64,000 bases of DNA from G963667675 sp965197565 (GTDB lineage Bacteria; Chloroflexota; Dehalococcoidia; Lucifugimonadales; UBA3495), in the NCBI GenBank assembly GCA_965197565.1, contig CBDANK010000004.1, positions 744,001 to 808,000 on the forward strand, given 5' to 3'. A program made the translations under genes and the position numbers. This document shows, in pieces, positions 42,122 to 50,149 of the stretch; the stretch's first letter is position 1; every line of letters starts with the position of its first letter. The notes beneath the pieces were generated by a model. It saw nothing but the letters and a program-made list of their open reading frames with translations. It made no database searches and was not told the DNA's origin.

Positions 42122-43228
42122 CTAGCTGACCTCCACCTCGAAGGGAAACACCATGTTGTTGCCGTAGCCCCTTCCGTCCCATTTGTTGGGGAACTCCATG
42201 GGCTGGGTCTCTCCCTTGTCATTGGTGGCCCGGGACATCAAGATGTAGCGGCCGGGCCCCGAGGGTTGCCAACGATGCCGCCACCGGCTCCAGGAATACC
42301 CGGAGCGAGGCTCCAGGACATCGACCGGGGCCCAAGTAGCCCCTCCGTCGGTGCTGATCTCCACTTTAACCACTTGGTCTTCCCCGGACCACGCGGCCCC
42401 GGCCAATTGGTAGCCGTCGCCGGGAACCACCTCCCCAGGGAGCGGGTTGGTAATTATTGACTTGACCTTCATCTTGGTTTGGTAGGTGTAATAGGTCTTC
42501 GCGTCGGGTCCATTGTTGGTCATGTACCGCTCGGTCTGGTAAAACCCCTTGAACTCATGGTCCAAAACGTGAATGCCCACCAGCCACTTGACGCCGGTCA
42601 TCCCATACCAGCCGGGCACCAACAGCCGCAGTGGAAAGCCGTGGTCCGGAGGCAACTGTCCCCCATTCATCTCGTAGGCCAACAGAGTATCCGGGTGAAT
42701 CGCCTTGGCTATGGGAAGGCTTCGTTCGTAAGTGACCTCCGGAGGGTCGTCGGCCACCTCGTCCGGTCCGTGATCGGCCCCTTCGAACACCACTTCCAAG
42801 GCCGAGTCCTTCACCCCGGCCAAAGCCAAGACATCCGCCAAAGACGCCCCGGCCCACTCGGCATTCCCCATGATGCCGTGACCCTTGATTTGCTCCATGG
42901 CGGAACTGCTCCGGGAGATTTGCCCCCAGTATTCCGGGACCGGGCTGTTGCCGCAGCATTCGAAGGTGGCTTGGAACCGCTTGTACGGCATTTGCCGCAG
43001 CTCGTCGTAGCTGAGGCTGAGGGGATGATCGACTTCTCCGTCAACTACCAAGCGGTAGGAGGAGAGGTCGATTTGAGGGACTTGCCGCCAGTGGTTTCGG
43101 ACGTAGAACAGGTCGTTGGGGACAACGTCTTGCTGCAACGCCGCCGGCGGGGAGGCGAAGGTGCGGAACCCGGCATTGGTGGGTATGAGTTGGGGCTTGG
43201 TTATCGTCCGGGTTTGAGAGATAGCCAT
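42122..43228 (-). CDS. Sulfite oxidase family molybdoenzyme (copy 1)
   Basis: This 368-residue protein has the Moco domain (about 1-240) and the dimerisation domain (about 245-365) of the sulfite oxidase family. The Moco-ligand Cys is in ATFECCGNSPVP, where most relatives have ECAGN. Other blocks are FYVRNHWRQVPQID, VVFEGADHGPDE, AYEMNGGQLPPDHGFPLRL and GYGNNMVFPFEVEV. No Tat signal or heme domain is seen, so it is cytoplasmic or relies on partners. The reaction would be sulfite to sulfate with an unknown acceptor. It is fourth in the minus-strand operon from the thiol dioxygenase to the small exported protein. Confidence 0.87.
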   Translation of the reverse strand: MAISQTRTITKPQLIPTNAGFRTFASPPAALQQDVVPNDLFYVRNHWRQVPQIDLSSYRLVVDGEVDHPLSLSYDELRQMPYKRFQATFECCGNSPVPEYWGQISRSSSAMEQIKGHGIMGNAEWAGASLADVLALAGVKDSALEVVFEGADHGPDEVADDPPEVTYERSLPIAKAIHPDTLLAYEMNGGQLPPDHGFPLRLLVPGWYGMTGVKWLVGIHVLDHEFKGFYQTERYMTNNGPDAKTYYTYQTKMKVKSIITNPLPGEVVPGDGYQLAGAAWSGEDQVVKVEISTDGGATWAPVDVLEPRSGYSWSRWRHRWQPSGPGRYILMSRATNDKGETQPMEFPNKWDGRGYGNNMVFPFEVEVS

Positions 43229-43256
43229 GAGAACCCCCTATTTCACTTGGTTTAGT

Positions 43257-43607
43257 CTACTCCAAATAGTCGGTGTCCAGTTGGAAACTAGGATAAGTGA
43301 CCAGCAAACGGACCGGCACCCACAGATGGTTGATTAGCTTGTGCGGGGCGCCGGGGGGCGCCAGCAGAGTGCAACCCGCTCTTACGGTGCTCACTTCTTC
43401 GTCTAGGACGATTTGCACTGCGCCCTCCATTACCATTATAGCGATATCCGTGGGGTGCTGGTGCAGGCGTCCTTCCCAGCCGGGGTAAAGTTCGACCTCT
43501 TTTATGGTCAACGACGCGGCGCCTTGTTTCCCGGACACCAGCACGCGTTCTCGACGGCGGTCAACCACCGCGGGCCGGGGAATGTCACTGTGCTCGATGA
43601 TCGGCAT
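43257..43607 (-). CDS. Cupin-domain protein (sulfur operon)
   Basis: This 116-residue single-domain cupin has motif 1 around PGWEGRLHQHPTDIAIMVMEG and motif 2 GCTLLAPPGAPHKLINHLW. The two His of HQH and a downstream His could bind one metal. It overlaps the 3' end of the four-rhodanese gene by 23 bases, so it is translated from the same message. Function is unknown. In this setting it may be a thiol-processing or sensing partner. Confidence 0.8.
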   Translation of the reverse strand: MPIIEHSDIPRPAVVDRRRERVLVSGKQGAASLTIKEVELYPGWEGRLHQHPTDIAIMVMEGAVQIVLDEEVSTVRAGCTLLAPPGAPHKLINHLWVPVRLLVTYPSFQLDTDYLE

Positions 43608-45174
43608 ACTTTTCTCCCAAGGCGGTTTCCCAGCGCAAGTAATGCATCATCTCGGCAGGGTTGCGGTCGACGCCCAGCATCACCACGTCGGTTGGGGGAG
43701 CCATCACCCCGGTCAGGCCGGTTTCCACGGGCAGGCCGGTTTGACGCCAAGCGGCCATCCCACCCTCCAACACCGCCGCGTCCCGGTACCCTAGCTCGCT
43801 CAAAGCCGCCCCGGCCAACACCGAGGACTGTCCGTCGTTGCAGGTGACGACAACAGTCTCCTCCTTTGACGGGGCGTTATCGCCCGCTTGAAATTCCAGC
43901 CATCCCCGGGGCGCCCACCGGGTGCCGGGCAAGTGGCCCCGCGAGAAGTCCTGGCTGGTGTCCACGAAGAGAATCTGGGAAGGCATGGACCGGTTCAATT
44001 CCTCCGGAGATAGAAAGCGCACTTTGCTCCGGGCCTCGGCTAGGCCCAAAGGCAATTCTGCGGGCATACCTTTCTCCAACTCCAGGCCGGCGGCCAGCCA
44101 GGCGTTGGCGCCGCCTTCCAAAGCGTAGACTTCCTTCAGCCCCATTTGGCGGTACCAAGAGGCCACCGAGGTCGAGCGGACCTTGCCGTCGCAGGAAAAT
44201 ATAACAGTGCTGTTGTGGACCACCGCCACATCATCAGTGCGTTGCACCGCTTGGCCGCCGGGGAACCACCGGAAGCCGGGAATGTGGCCCGCTTCGTACT
44301 CTTCCCGGGTCCGCACGTCAATCAGGTAGACGGTTTCGCGGCTTTGCTTATCGCGGAACCTCTGAAGGCCGGCAACGTCCAAGTACCGGACGCCATCCTC
44401 TGCCGCCAGCTTGGCGGCGTAGGCCTCTGCGGCGGCTAAGCCCTGAGAAGATGTTTCCGGCAGTTGGACCCGGTCGGCTCCTCGCTCCAATTGGTGACCG
44501 GCCAGCACCCAGCCCGAGGTCCCGTTTTTCAACCCCAAGGCGTTGTTAAACCCCATTCTTTGCAGGACCCGGGTCCCGATGATGCTGCGGGTGCGCCCGG
44601 CGCAGTTGACAATCACCGTGGTGTCGGGGTCCAAGTCCTTGACCACGTCGGTAATCCTGAAAGCCAACTCCCCGCCGGGCATACTCCTGCCGCCCGGAAT
44701 ACAGAACCGTTGGTACTCCTCAGGAGTCCTGGTGTCCAGGATGACCAGCTTTTCTCCCCGCTGTATCCTGCTTTGTAGGTCATCGGCGTCGATTTCGGGG
44801 ACCTGGTGCACCACCTCCACCCTTTCGCCGAAGTCCTTGCTGGGCACATTGGTTCCCCATTCGGTGGGGTAGTCCTTCGAGGACCACCGATTTATCCCGC
44901 CTTCCAGGACCGACACCTGGGTGTAGCCCATCCGTTCCAGGGTAATGGCTGCGGCCGCGGCGCGTCTCCCGTCGTCGTCGGAAACTACGACCCTGGCTCC
45001 TTTGAAGGGGACGGCCGCCGGCATCTGGAACTCCAGTTGACGCCGGGGTATCAGGCTGGAGCCGGGGATATGGGAACTGTTATACTCTCCGGCCTCCCGC
45101 ACGTCGATCAGGGCGAATTGGGAGTCTCCGCTCAACAGGCTTTTCAGAGCATCCGGGGAAATGCTTCCGGCCAT
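43585..45174 (-). CDS. Four-domain rhodanese sulfurtransferase
   Basis: This 529-residue protein is built of four rhodanese domains (about 1-110, 120-235, 255-380, 385-495). Domain 1 has VVVSDDDGRRA where the active Cys should be and is thus inactive. Domains 2, 3 and 4 keep the Cys: NCAGRTRS, SCDGKVRS and TCNDGQSS. Each domain shows the LIDVR/LDTR and EY..GHIPG-type elements. Such proteins shuttle sulfane sulfur between thiosulfate or persulfide and acceptors. GGGAGG lies before ATG 45174. It sits between the thiol dioxygenase and the cupin/sulfite oxidase genes, fitting a role in handling sulfur from organic thiols. Confidence 0.9.
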   Translation of the reverse strand: MAGSISPDALKSLLSGDSQFALIDVREAGEYNSSHIPGSSLIPRRQLEFQMPAAVPFKGARVVVSDDDGRRAAAAAITLERMGYTQVSVLEGGINRWSSKDYPTEWGTNVPSKDFGERVEVVHQVPEIDADDLQSRIQRGEKLVILDTRTPEEYQRFCIPGGRSMPGGELAFRITDVVKDLDPDTTVIVNCAGRTRSIIGTRVLQRMGFNNALGLKNGTSGWVLAGHQLERGADRVQLPETSSQGLAAAEAYAAKLAAEDGVRYLDVAGLQRFRDKQSRETVYLIDVRTREEYEAGHIPGFRWFPGGQAVQRTDDVAVVHNSTVIFSCDGKVRSTSVASWYRQMGLKEVYALEGGANAWLAAGLELEKGMPAELPLGLAEARSKVRFLSPEELNRSMPSQILFVDTSQDFSRGHLPGTRWAPRGWLEFQAGDNAPSKEETVVVTCNDGQSSVLAGAALSELGYRDAAVLEGGMAAWRQTGLPVETGLTGVMAPPTDVVMLGVDRNPAEMMHYLRWETALGEKYADHRAQ

Positions 45175-45187
45175 GGTCGATCCTCCC

Positions 45188-45772
45188 CTAGCAGTTGTCG
45201 TATTTCTGGGTCTTGAAAGCGGTTATGCGGCCCGTCTTCAGGTCATAACGAGACCGGTCTATGCTCCTCAAGTCATTCCCATACACATGAATTTCCACCG
45301 TGGGCCGGTCGGTGAAATTGTCCATCTGGTGTATTTCATCGAGGTCCGGCACCAGCAGGGTAATTTCCCCCGGCTTGAACTCGGCCCGCCGGTCCTGCTC
45401 TAGTTGGGCATAGCCTTCCTTGGTGCGGTTGTCCACCCGCCGGAAGCGGGTCTCGGTGAGGGCATTGTCCAAGACGCCGATCATGCCCCAAGTCCGATGG
45501 TCGTGGGGGCCGGCATGGTCGCCGGCTCCCCAGACTACGGCGGTTATAGAGAGACCGCTCTCACTCTGGTACAAAATGTACGATCCGTGGTTGGGACGGT
45601 TCCCTATGCCGGTAGGGACTCGGAACCGGTCTGGGATGGCGCCGGGGTTGGCGATCAGCTTTTCCAGCCACGAGGAACTGGTGTCAAATATTTGTTGCTG
45701 GTTGGGCTGGTTTGCCAGCAGGCTCTCCATATCGTGTGCGAATTCATCCAGGGAATATTTGACTGTCGTCAT
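45188..45772 (-). CDS. Cysteine/3-mercaptopropionate dioxygenase-like protein
   Basis: This 194-residue cupin belongs to the thiol dioxygenase family. Iron-ligand His residues are visible in GPHDHRTWGMIG (two His) and PTVEIHVYGNDL (third His), giving the 3-His site. NRPNHGSYILYQSESG and VVWGAGDHAGPHDH are characteristic. Family members add O2 to cysteine, 3-mercaptopropionate or mercaptosuccinate to give sulfinates, which later yield sulfite. It is the first gene of the operon with the rhodanese, the cupin, sulfite oxidase copy 1 and the small exported protein. Substrate choice among thiols cannot be decided here. Confidence 0.87.
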   Translation of the reverse strand: MTTVKYSLDEFAHDMESLLANQPNQQQIFDTSSSWLEKLIANPGAIPDRFRVPTGIGNRPNHGSYILYQSESGLSITAVVWGAGDHAGPHDHRTWGMIGVLDNALTETRFRRVDNRTKEGYAQLEQDRRAEFKPGEITLLVPDLDEIHQMDNFTDRPTVEIHVYGNDLRSIDRSRYDLKTGRITAFKTQKYDNC

Positions 45773-45924
45773 GATTCTCCACCTATCGAGTGCAGGAATC
45801 CGAATGACTAAGCCCGCCGGAACAGGCAGAATGATTCTAGGCCCCTTGAAGCCCTAGGCTCATTGAAGCCGAGTCAATTATCGATAGCCCTATCTACGGT
45901 GTCAAGTAACGCCACCCGGCCAAG

Positions 45925-46061
45925 AGAAGGACGATTGCAAAATCCCCGCTAAGGACCAAATCCGCTCGTGGTGAGCCTGTCGAACCATGAACGGACGGCC
46001 CTTCGACAAACTCAGGGTGAGCGGGAGGAGTGGGCAACTCAACGACTTTGCAATCGTCCTG
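45925..46061. mobile_element. 137-bp MITE-like element with 10-bp flanking repeats
   Basis: Inverted ends AGGACGATTGCAAA (45928-45941) and TTTGCAATCGTCCT (46047-46060) match over 14 bp. The direct repeat CCCGGCCAAG flanks it on both sides (45915-45924 and 46062-46071). The inside contains a GAGCCTGTCGAACC motif and its rough inverse CTTCGACAAACTCAGGG. No open reading frame is present. It lies between the sulfite oxidase copy 2 stop and the thiol dioxygenase start, and possibly carries or disrupts promoter signals. Confidence 0.72.
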
Positions 46062-46071
46062 CCCGGCCAAG

Positions 46072-47175
46072 CTATTTGGGTATCGCCTTTAGAGCCGGCA
46101 CCTCGACGGCTATCGTGTGAATGCCATTATTAGCATACCCGCGAAAGTTCCAGGGAATGGCGTCGGGTTGGGTGTTGCCCGCCGAGTCGGTGGCGCGGGC
46201 CATCAGTATGTAATGGCCGGGATAAAGCGCTTGCCAAGTAAACCCCCATTGGCGCCAGGTGTTGGGGTCCGGCTCTCCCAGCAGAGCGGCTTCCTGCCAA
46301 TTACGGCCTCCGTCTGTGCTGACCTCTACTTTGTCGACCTCTCCTTCCCCCGACCAAGCGAAACCTCGAATGGCGCAGGCTCCAGGCTGGACCACCTCAC
46401 CATGCCGGGGACTGGTGATAAGAGATTTTACCTTCAGCGTAGTTACCGGCTTCCTTTCCAGCGAATCCTCCCGTCCTTCGTTGATCATCACGTAACGACG
46501 CTGTTGAAAGAAGCCGTCAAAGGGACGGTCCAGCACATTGACGCGGGTCAGCCATTTTACCGAGGCCATGGCATACCATCTTGGGACTACCAGCCGAAGC
46601 GGGAATCCGCGGTGGACGGGCAGAGCCTCACCGTTCATCTCATAGGCCAGCAAGACGTCGGGATGCCGGGCCTTCTCAACAAGCAGGCTGCGGCGGTAAG
46701 CAAGGTCGAAAGCAACCCCGTCTTCTTCTTCTCTGCCGTAATCGGCCCCTTCGAACACTACTTCCACGGCAGCGTCCTTCAATCCCGCCCGCTCCAACAG
46801 GAGGTTAAGGGGCACGCCCTTCCATCGCGCAGTGCTTACCGCGCCGTGACGAAAAGCCAGGCCTTCCGCAGGGGGTGTCACATAGGAACGGCTGTTGCCG
46901 GCGCACTCCATGGTCGAGGCCAACTCTTTGCTGGGCATTGCCAGAATATCGGAAAGGCTCAGGGTCAAAGGTTGGCGGACCTCTCCTTCTATCGCGAGCC
47001 GCCATGTTGAGGGGTCCAGGTTTGGCACGTCCGAGAAGTGATTGCGGATGTAAAAGCGTTCGGTAGGGGTGATCCAAGTGTCAAGAGAGGTTAAAGGGGA
47101 CTCGCTACATACGGGGTCTTCAGATACCGGTATCAGATCAGAGGACTCGCTTTGGACTCGTAGGTCAGAAGCCAT
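46072..47175 (-). CDS. Sulfite oxidase family molybdoenzyme (copy 2)
   Basis: The protein has 367 residues from ATG 47175, which has GAGGAGG upstream; a longer frame to 47271 lacks such a site. The Moco Cys is in STMECAGNSRSY, the canonical form. Blocks include FYIRNHFSDVPNLDPSTW, VVFEGADYGREEEDG, AYEMNGEALPVHRGFPLRL and the C-terminal KVEVSTDGGRNWQEA. It is a paralogue of the 42122-43228 protein, with similar length and fold. The upstream residues show no Tat motif. It precedes the sulfur operon, separated by a miniature element, and may be transcribed separately or with it. Confidence 0.87.
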   Translation of the reverse strand: MASDLRVQSESSDLIPVSEDPVCSESPLTSLDTWITPTERFYIRNHFSDVPNLDPSTWRLAIEGEVRQPLTLSLSDILAMPSKELASTMECAGNSRSYVTPPAEGLAFRHGAVSTARWKGVPLNLLLERAGLKDAAVEVVFEGADYGREEEDGVAFDLAYRRSLLVEKARHPDVLLAYEMNGEALPVHRGFPLRLVVPRWYAMASVKWLTRVNVLDRPFDGFFQQRRYVMINEGREDSLERKPVTTLKVKSLITSPRHGEVVQPGACAIRGFAWSGEGEVDKVEVSTDGGRNWQEAALLGEPDPNTWRQWGFTWQALYPGHYILMARATDSAGNTQPDAIPWNFRGYANNGIHTIAVEVPALKAIPK

Positions 47176-47423
47176 GACTCCTCCTCGGTGCAACTTCGGC
47201 TCTGGATGCGGTTTCCCAGACCTATGATATTCCTCCACCGGGTACTCTATCGAGTATGTTTGCATGGACAACCCGGAGTCAAGGGATAAATCTCAAGGAC
47301 TTAATGATTATAGGGTTGAGCCTGTGCCCCGAGAAGGCCGTCCTATGGGGGTGCCTCTTCATTCTCGGCAAATGTCATTGTTAGGGTTATTGTGTGCTTT
47401 CTAGGCGGCAATTAAAAGACCCC

Positions 47424-47783
47424 ATGGAGAGAGCCGGTTTCTATGCCAGCCGTACTGATGTTAGAATGGATGCGGCTTGGCGCGCAGCGACCCGAGCGCG
47501 CCTTCAGGAGTCTACCGGTTTGGATGACCAGCAGTTTGCGCGCCGTGTAAGGGAGAAAATCGAGCGGCTGACCGGACGCCGCGTGGATTTGGAAATCGAT
47601 CACGAGGTTGTCAACAAGCTGGACGTTAATTTGGACCGCGAAGTTCCTCTGGTGGTCCTTGGCGCCAATATATTCCAGTACTCCGGATTCGCCCGGCTGT
47701 GCATTGAATACGCTGCGGCGTCGATCCAAAAGCAACGGCTTATCGACGTTCTGGAGTTCCATCTGCTGTTGGCCCGGAATTAG
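47424..47783 (+). CDS. Hypothetical helical/alpha-beta protein
   Basis: The protein has 119 residues from ATG 47424 (a TTG at 47394 is possible). The N-terminal half is charged and helical. The second half reads VREKIERLTGRRVDLEIDHE, then PLVVLGANIFQYSGFARLC and an ending helix IEYAAASIQKQRLIDVLEF. I do not recognise the family. The AATTAAAAGACC just before the start also occurs in dispersed repeats, so the upstream region may be repeat-derived. It is followed 18 bases later by a membrane protein gene in the same direction. Confidence 0.55.
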   Translation: MERAGFYASRTDVRMDAAWRAATRARLQESTGLDDQQFARRVREKIERLTGRRVDLEIDHEVVNKLDVNLDREVPLVVLGANIFQYSGFARLCIEYAAASIQKQRLIDVLEFHLLLARN

Positions 47784-47800
47784 CTTTCCGCAGGTATGAC

Positions 47801-48328
47801 ATGGCGCAACCGGAGCCGGCAGACCCCAGCCCTCAACGTCCCTGGTACTATCAGAACTGGTTTCTCGTCGCCGCTTTCATTTTGGGATGGCCCGTAGTAA
47901 CACCTCCCTTCGGGATCTTGTGGCCGACATGGGGCCTCCTGATACTGCGGTCCCCCTGGCACAACCACCCACTGCTCAAAGGGCTGGGGTGGGCCATGCT
48001 GGTGGTCGGGGGCGTAATGTTTGTCAGAGCACTGGCGGCAGGGGGAAACTCTACCGGTATTGCCATAATGACCCTCATCCCCGGCCTGCTGGCGATGCTG
48101 GCTACTCAGGTTATGTGGGCCAGATACAAGCTGGAAAACAAACTCGAAAACAACCCCGGCGGCGCGCCTACTCCTACGCCAGTCACGCCTCCCTTGGATT
48201 CTCAGAATGCTCCCCAGCCCTCCCGGCGCTCCCGGCCGCGCCGCCGGGTCCACCGCAGGCGCGGGTCCGGTTCCGGCCGCGTCCCAGTAGAATATTCAAC
48301 TCCAGACGGCGGCATAAAGCTGTGCTAA
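47801..48328 (+). CDS. Membrane protein with Pro/Arg-rich tail
   Basis: This 175-residue protein has a Pro-rich head, then hydrophobic segments NWFLVAAFILGWPVVTPPFG, LGWAMLVVGGVMFVRALAA and IAIMTLIPGLLAMLATQVMW, giving about three membrane helices. The cytosolic C-terminal tail is Pro/Thr-rich, then very basic (SRRSRPRRRVHRRRGSGSG). No known domain is seen. The ATG 47801 has a weak GCAGGT site. It could be an accessory subunit; the tail may bind nucleic acid or acidic lipid. Confidence 0.6.
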   Translation: MAQPEPADPSPQRPWYYQNWFLVAAFILGWPVVTPPFGILWPTWGLLILRSPWHNHPLLKGLGWAMLVVGGVMFVRALAAGGNSTGIAIMTLIPGLLAMLATQVMWARYKLENKLENNPGGAPTPTPVTPPLDSQNAPQPSRRSRPRRRVHRRRGSGSGRVPVEYSTPDGGIKLC

Positions 48329-48433
48329 ACTGGGAATGACCCATTGCCGCAAGGGCGGCGATTGCTCCCCGGGCCCAGCCCAGGGAGCGTTGTTCTGTGA
48401 TAGAAAGCGCGAATTCTGGGGAGGCTGGAATCA

Positions 48434-49144
48434 ATGGTTCAAAGGGAAGAGCAATATCGCCGGGGGATGGTTGTTGTAGCCCACGCCGACGATGCCGAGT
48501 ATGGCTGTTCGGGAACAGTAGCCAAATGGTGCGCCGAAGGATGGGAGATGGTCTACGTGGTGTGCACCGACGGCAGCAAGGGTAGTTCAGACCCCAACAT
48601 GACCGGCGATAGACTGGTGAAAATCCGCCGCGAGGAGCAACGGAACGCCGGAAAGGTGCTTGGGCTGCGGGACGTAGTCTTCCTGGAATACGAAGACGCC
48701 TTGCTTGAGCCGAGCCTGGCCCTGCGGCGGGACATTGCCAGGGAGATCCGCCGTCACAAGCCTGATGTGCTCCTTTGTCCAAGTCCCATACGCCAGCTCA
48801 ACGGCTACGGCTGGCTGGACCATCCCGACCATTTCGCCGCTGGCGAGGCGGCTATGTCCGCTGTTTTTCCCACCGCCCGGGACCGGCTGACTTTCCCCGA
48901 ATTGCTGGAGGAAGGGCTTGAACCCCACAAAGTCAGGGAAGTTTGGGTCATGTGGCCGGGGGAAGCGGACATGTACGTGGACGTCACCGACTACGTCGAA
49001 GTGGCGGTCCAAGCCTTGGCGCAGCACAAGACCCAGGTGGGTGACGATGACGTGGACGCCGATATCAAGCACGAGCGGCGCCACATCGGCGAGAAGGTGG
49101 GCTTCCGGTATGCTGAGTCTTACAAACGCTTCCGGTTGGGCTGA
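48434..49144 (+). CDS. PIG-L/LmbE family deacetylase (copy 1)
   Basis: This 236-residue zinc-dependent N-acetylglucosaminyl deacetylase-like protein has the motif AHADDAEYGCSG (about 16-27), the 'AHpDD.e' zinc site. NPDHF-type residues appear in GWLDHPDHFAAGE, with the third ligand His. The family removes acetyl groups from sugars on mycothiol, bacillithiol or glycans. GGGAGG is 10 bases before the ATG. A near-duplicate follows at 49365. The shared upstream leader shows that the unit duplicated together with its translation signals. Confidence 0.87.
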   Translation: MVQREEQYRRGMVVVAHADDAEYGCSGTVAKWCAEGWEMVYVVCTDGSKGSSDPNMTGDRLVKIRREEQRNAGKVLGLRDVVFLEYEDALLEPSLALRRDIAREIRRHKPDVLLCPSPIRQLNGYGWLDHPDHFAAGEAAMSAVFPTARDRLTFPELLEEGLEPHKVREVWVMWPGEADMYVDVTDYVEVAVQALAQHKTQVGDDDVDADIKHERRHIGEKVGFRYAESYKRFRLG

Positions 49145-49177
49145 ACTGAGCTTATCCACTTAGATAGCCAACCCGAC

Positions 49178-49195
49178 GCCGTGTTAGAACACGGC
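49178..49195. terminator. Hairpin after PIG-L copy 1
   Basis: GCCGTGTT and AACACGGC pair over 8 bp around a two-base loop. There is no T run, so Rho-independent termination is uncertain. Confidence 0.35.
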
Positions 49196-49364
49196 AACTG
49201 TTCAGGCTCGATGTGTTGTTCCCGCTACCCCAGCGTATGCGTATGAAAACGGCCCTCAACTCTGGACTGTTGCGAGACCCGGCGTGGGGGCGGGATATGC
49301 CGGGCCCAGCCCAGGGAGCGTTCTTCTGCGGCACAAATAAGCAAGCATCGGGAGGCTGGAATCA

Positions 49365-50075
49365 ATGGTTCAAAGGGAAGAGCAATATCGGCGTGGGATG
49401 GTTGTTTTCGCCCACGCTGACGATGCCGAGTACGGCTGCTCGGGTACGGTGGCCAAGTGGTGCGGCGAAGGCTGGGAGGTGGTCTACGTGGTATGCACCG
49501 ACGGCAGCAAGGGCAGCTCGGACCCCAATATGAGCGCGGACAGGCTGGTGGAAATCCGCCGCGAGGAGCAACGGAACGCCGGGAAGGTGCTTGGACTGCG
49601 GGACGTGGTGTTTCTCGGGTACCAAGACTCCATGCTTGAGCCGAGCTTGGCCCTGCGGCGGGACATCGCCAGGGAGATCCGCCGTCACAAGCCTGACGTG
49701 CTCATCTGCGGAAGTCCTATCCGGCATCTGGGCCGTGGAGGTTGGTTGGACCATCCTGACCATTTCGCCGCTGGCGAGGCGGCTATGTCAGCAGTTTTTC
49801 CCACTGCCCGGGACCGGCTGACTTTCCCCGAGTTGCTGGAGGAAGGGCTGGAGCCGCACAAGGTCCGAGAGGTTTGGGTCCCTTGGGGCGAGGACCCGGA
49901 TTACTACGTCGACGTGACGGACTACATTGAAGTGGGCATCCAGGCCCTGAAGCAGCACAGGACCCAGGTGGGCGACGATAACTCAGGCTCCGCCGTAAGG
50001 GAGGGGAGGAGACGAACGGGAGAGAAGGTAGGCTTTAAGTATGCCGAGTCCTTCAAACGTTTCCATCTGGGCTGA
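49365..50075 (+). CDS. PIG-L/LmbE family deacetylase (copy 2)
   Basis: This 236-residue tandem paralogue of the preceding gene begins identically (MVQREEQYRRGMVV). It keeps the AHADDAEYGCSG zinc motif and the WLDHPDHFAAGEAAM block. Differences cluster in the C-terminal third (VPWGEDPDYYVDVTDYIEVG against VMWPGEADMYVDVTDYVEVA) and in an active-site-proximal loop (CGSPIRHLGRGG against CPSPIRQLNGYG). This suggests substrate drift after duplication. The leader with GGGAGGCTGGAATCA is also duplicated. A strong hairpin separates it from the convergent arsM. Confidence 0.87.
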   Translation: MVQREEQYRRGMVVFAHADDAEYGCSGTVAKWCGEGWEVVYVVCTDGSKGSSDPNMSADRLVEIRREEQRNAGKVLGLRDVVFLGYQDSMLEPSLALRRDIAREIRRHKPDVLICGSPIRHLGRGGWLDHPDHFAAGEAAMSAVFPTARDRLTFPELLEEGLEPHKVREVWVPWGEDPDYYVDVTDYIEVGIQALKQHRTQVGDDNSGSAVREGRRRTGEKVGFKYAESFKRFHLG

Positions 50076-50078
50076 GCT

Positions 50079-50110
50079 GGTGGAGGGCGGCGCGCACTCC
50101 GCCCTCCACC
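50079..50110. terminator. Bidirectional terminator hairpin
   Basis: GGTGGAGGGCGG and CCGCCCTCCACC form a 12-bp GC-rich stem around an eight-base loop. It lies between the convergent PIG-L copy 2 and arsM. The T run is absent, but the stem is the strongest in the area. Confidence 0.6.
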
Positions 50111-50149
50111 GTGTTGGAAACAGCCGCAGGCGCAACAAACGCCATGCCC

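Noticed and set aside
46117..47010. 297-residue plus-strand frame
   Set aside because: Antisense shadow of sulfite oxidase copy 2, which has full family motifs.
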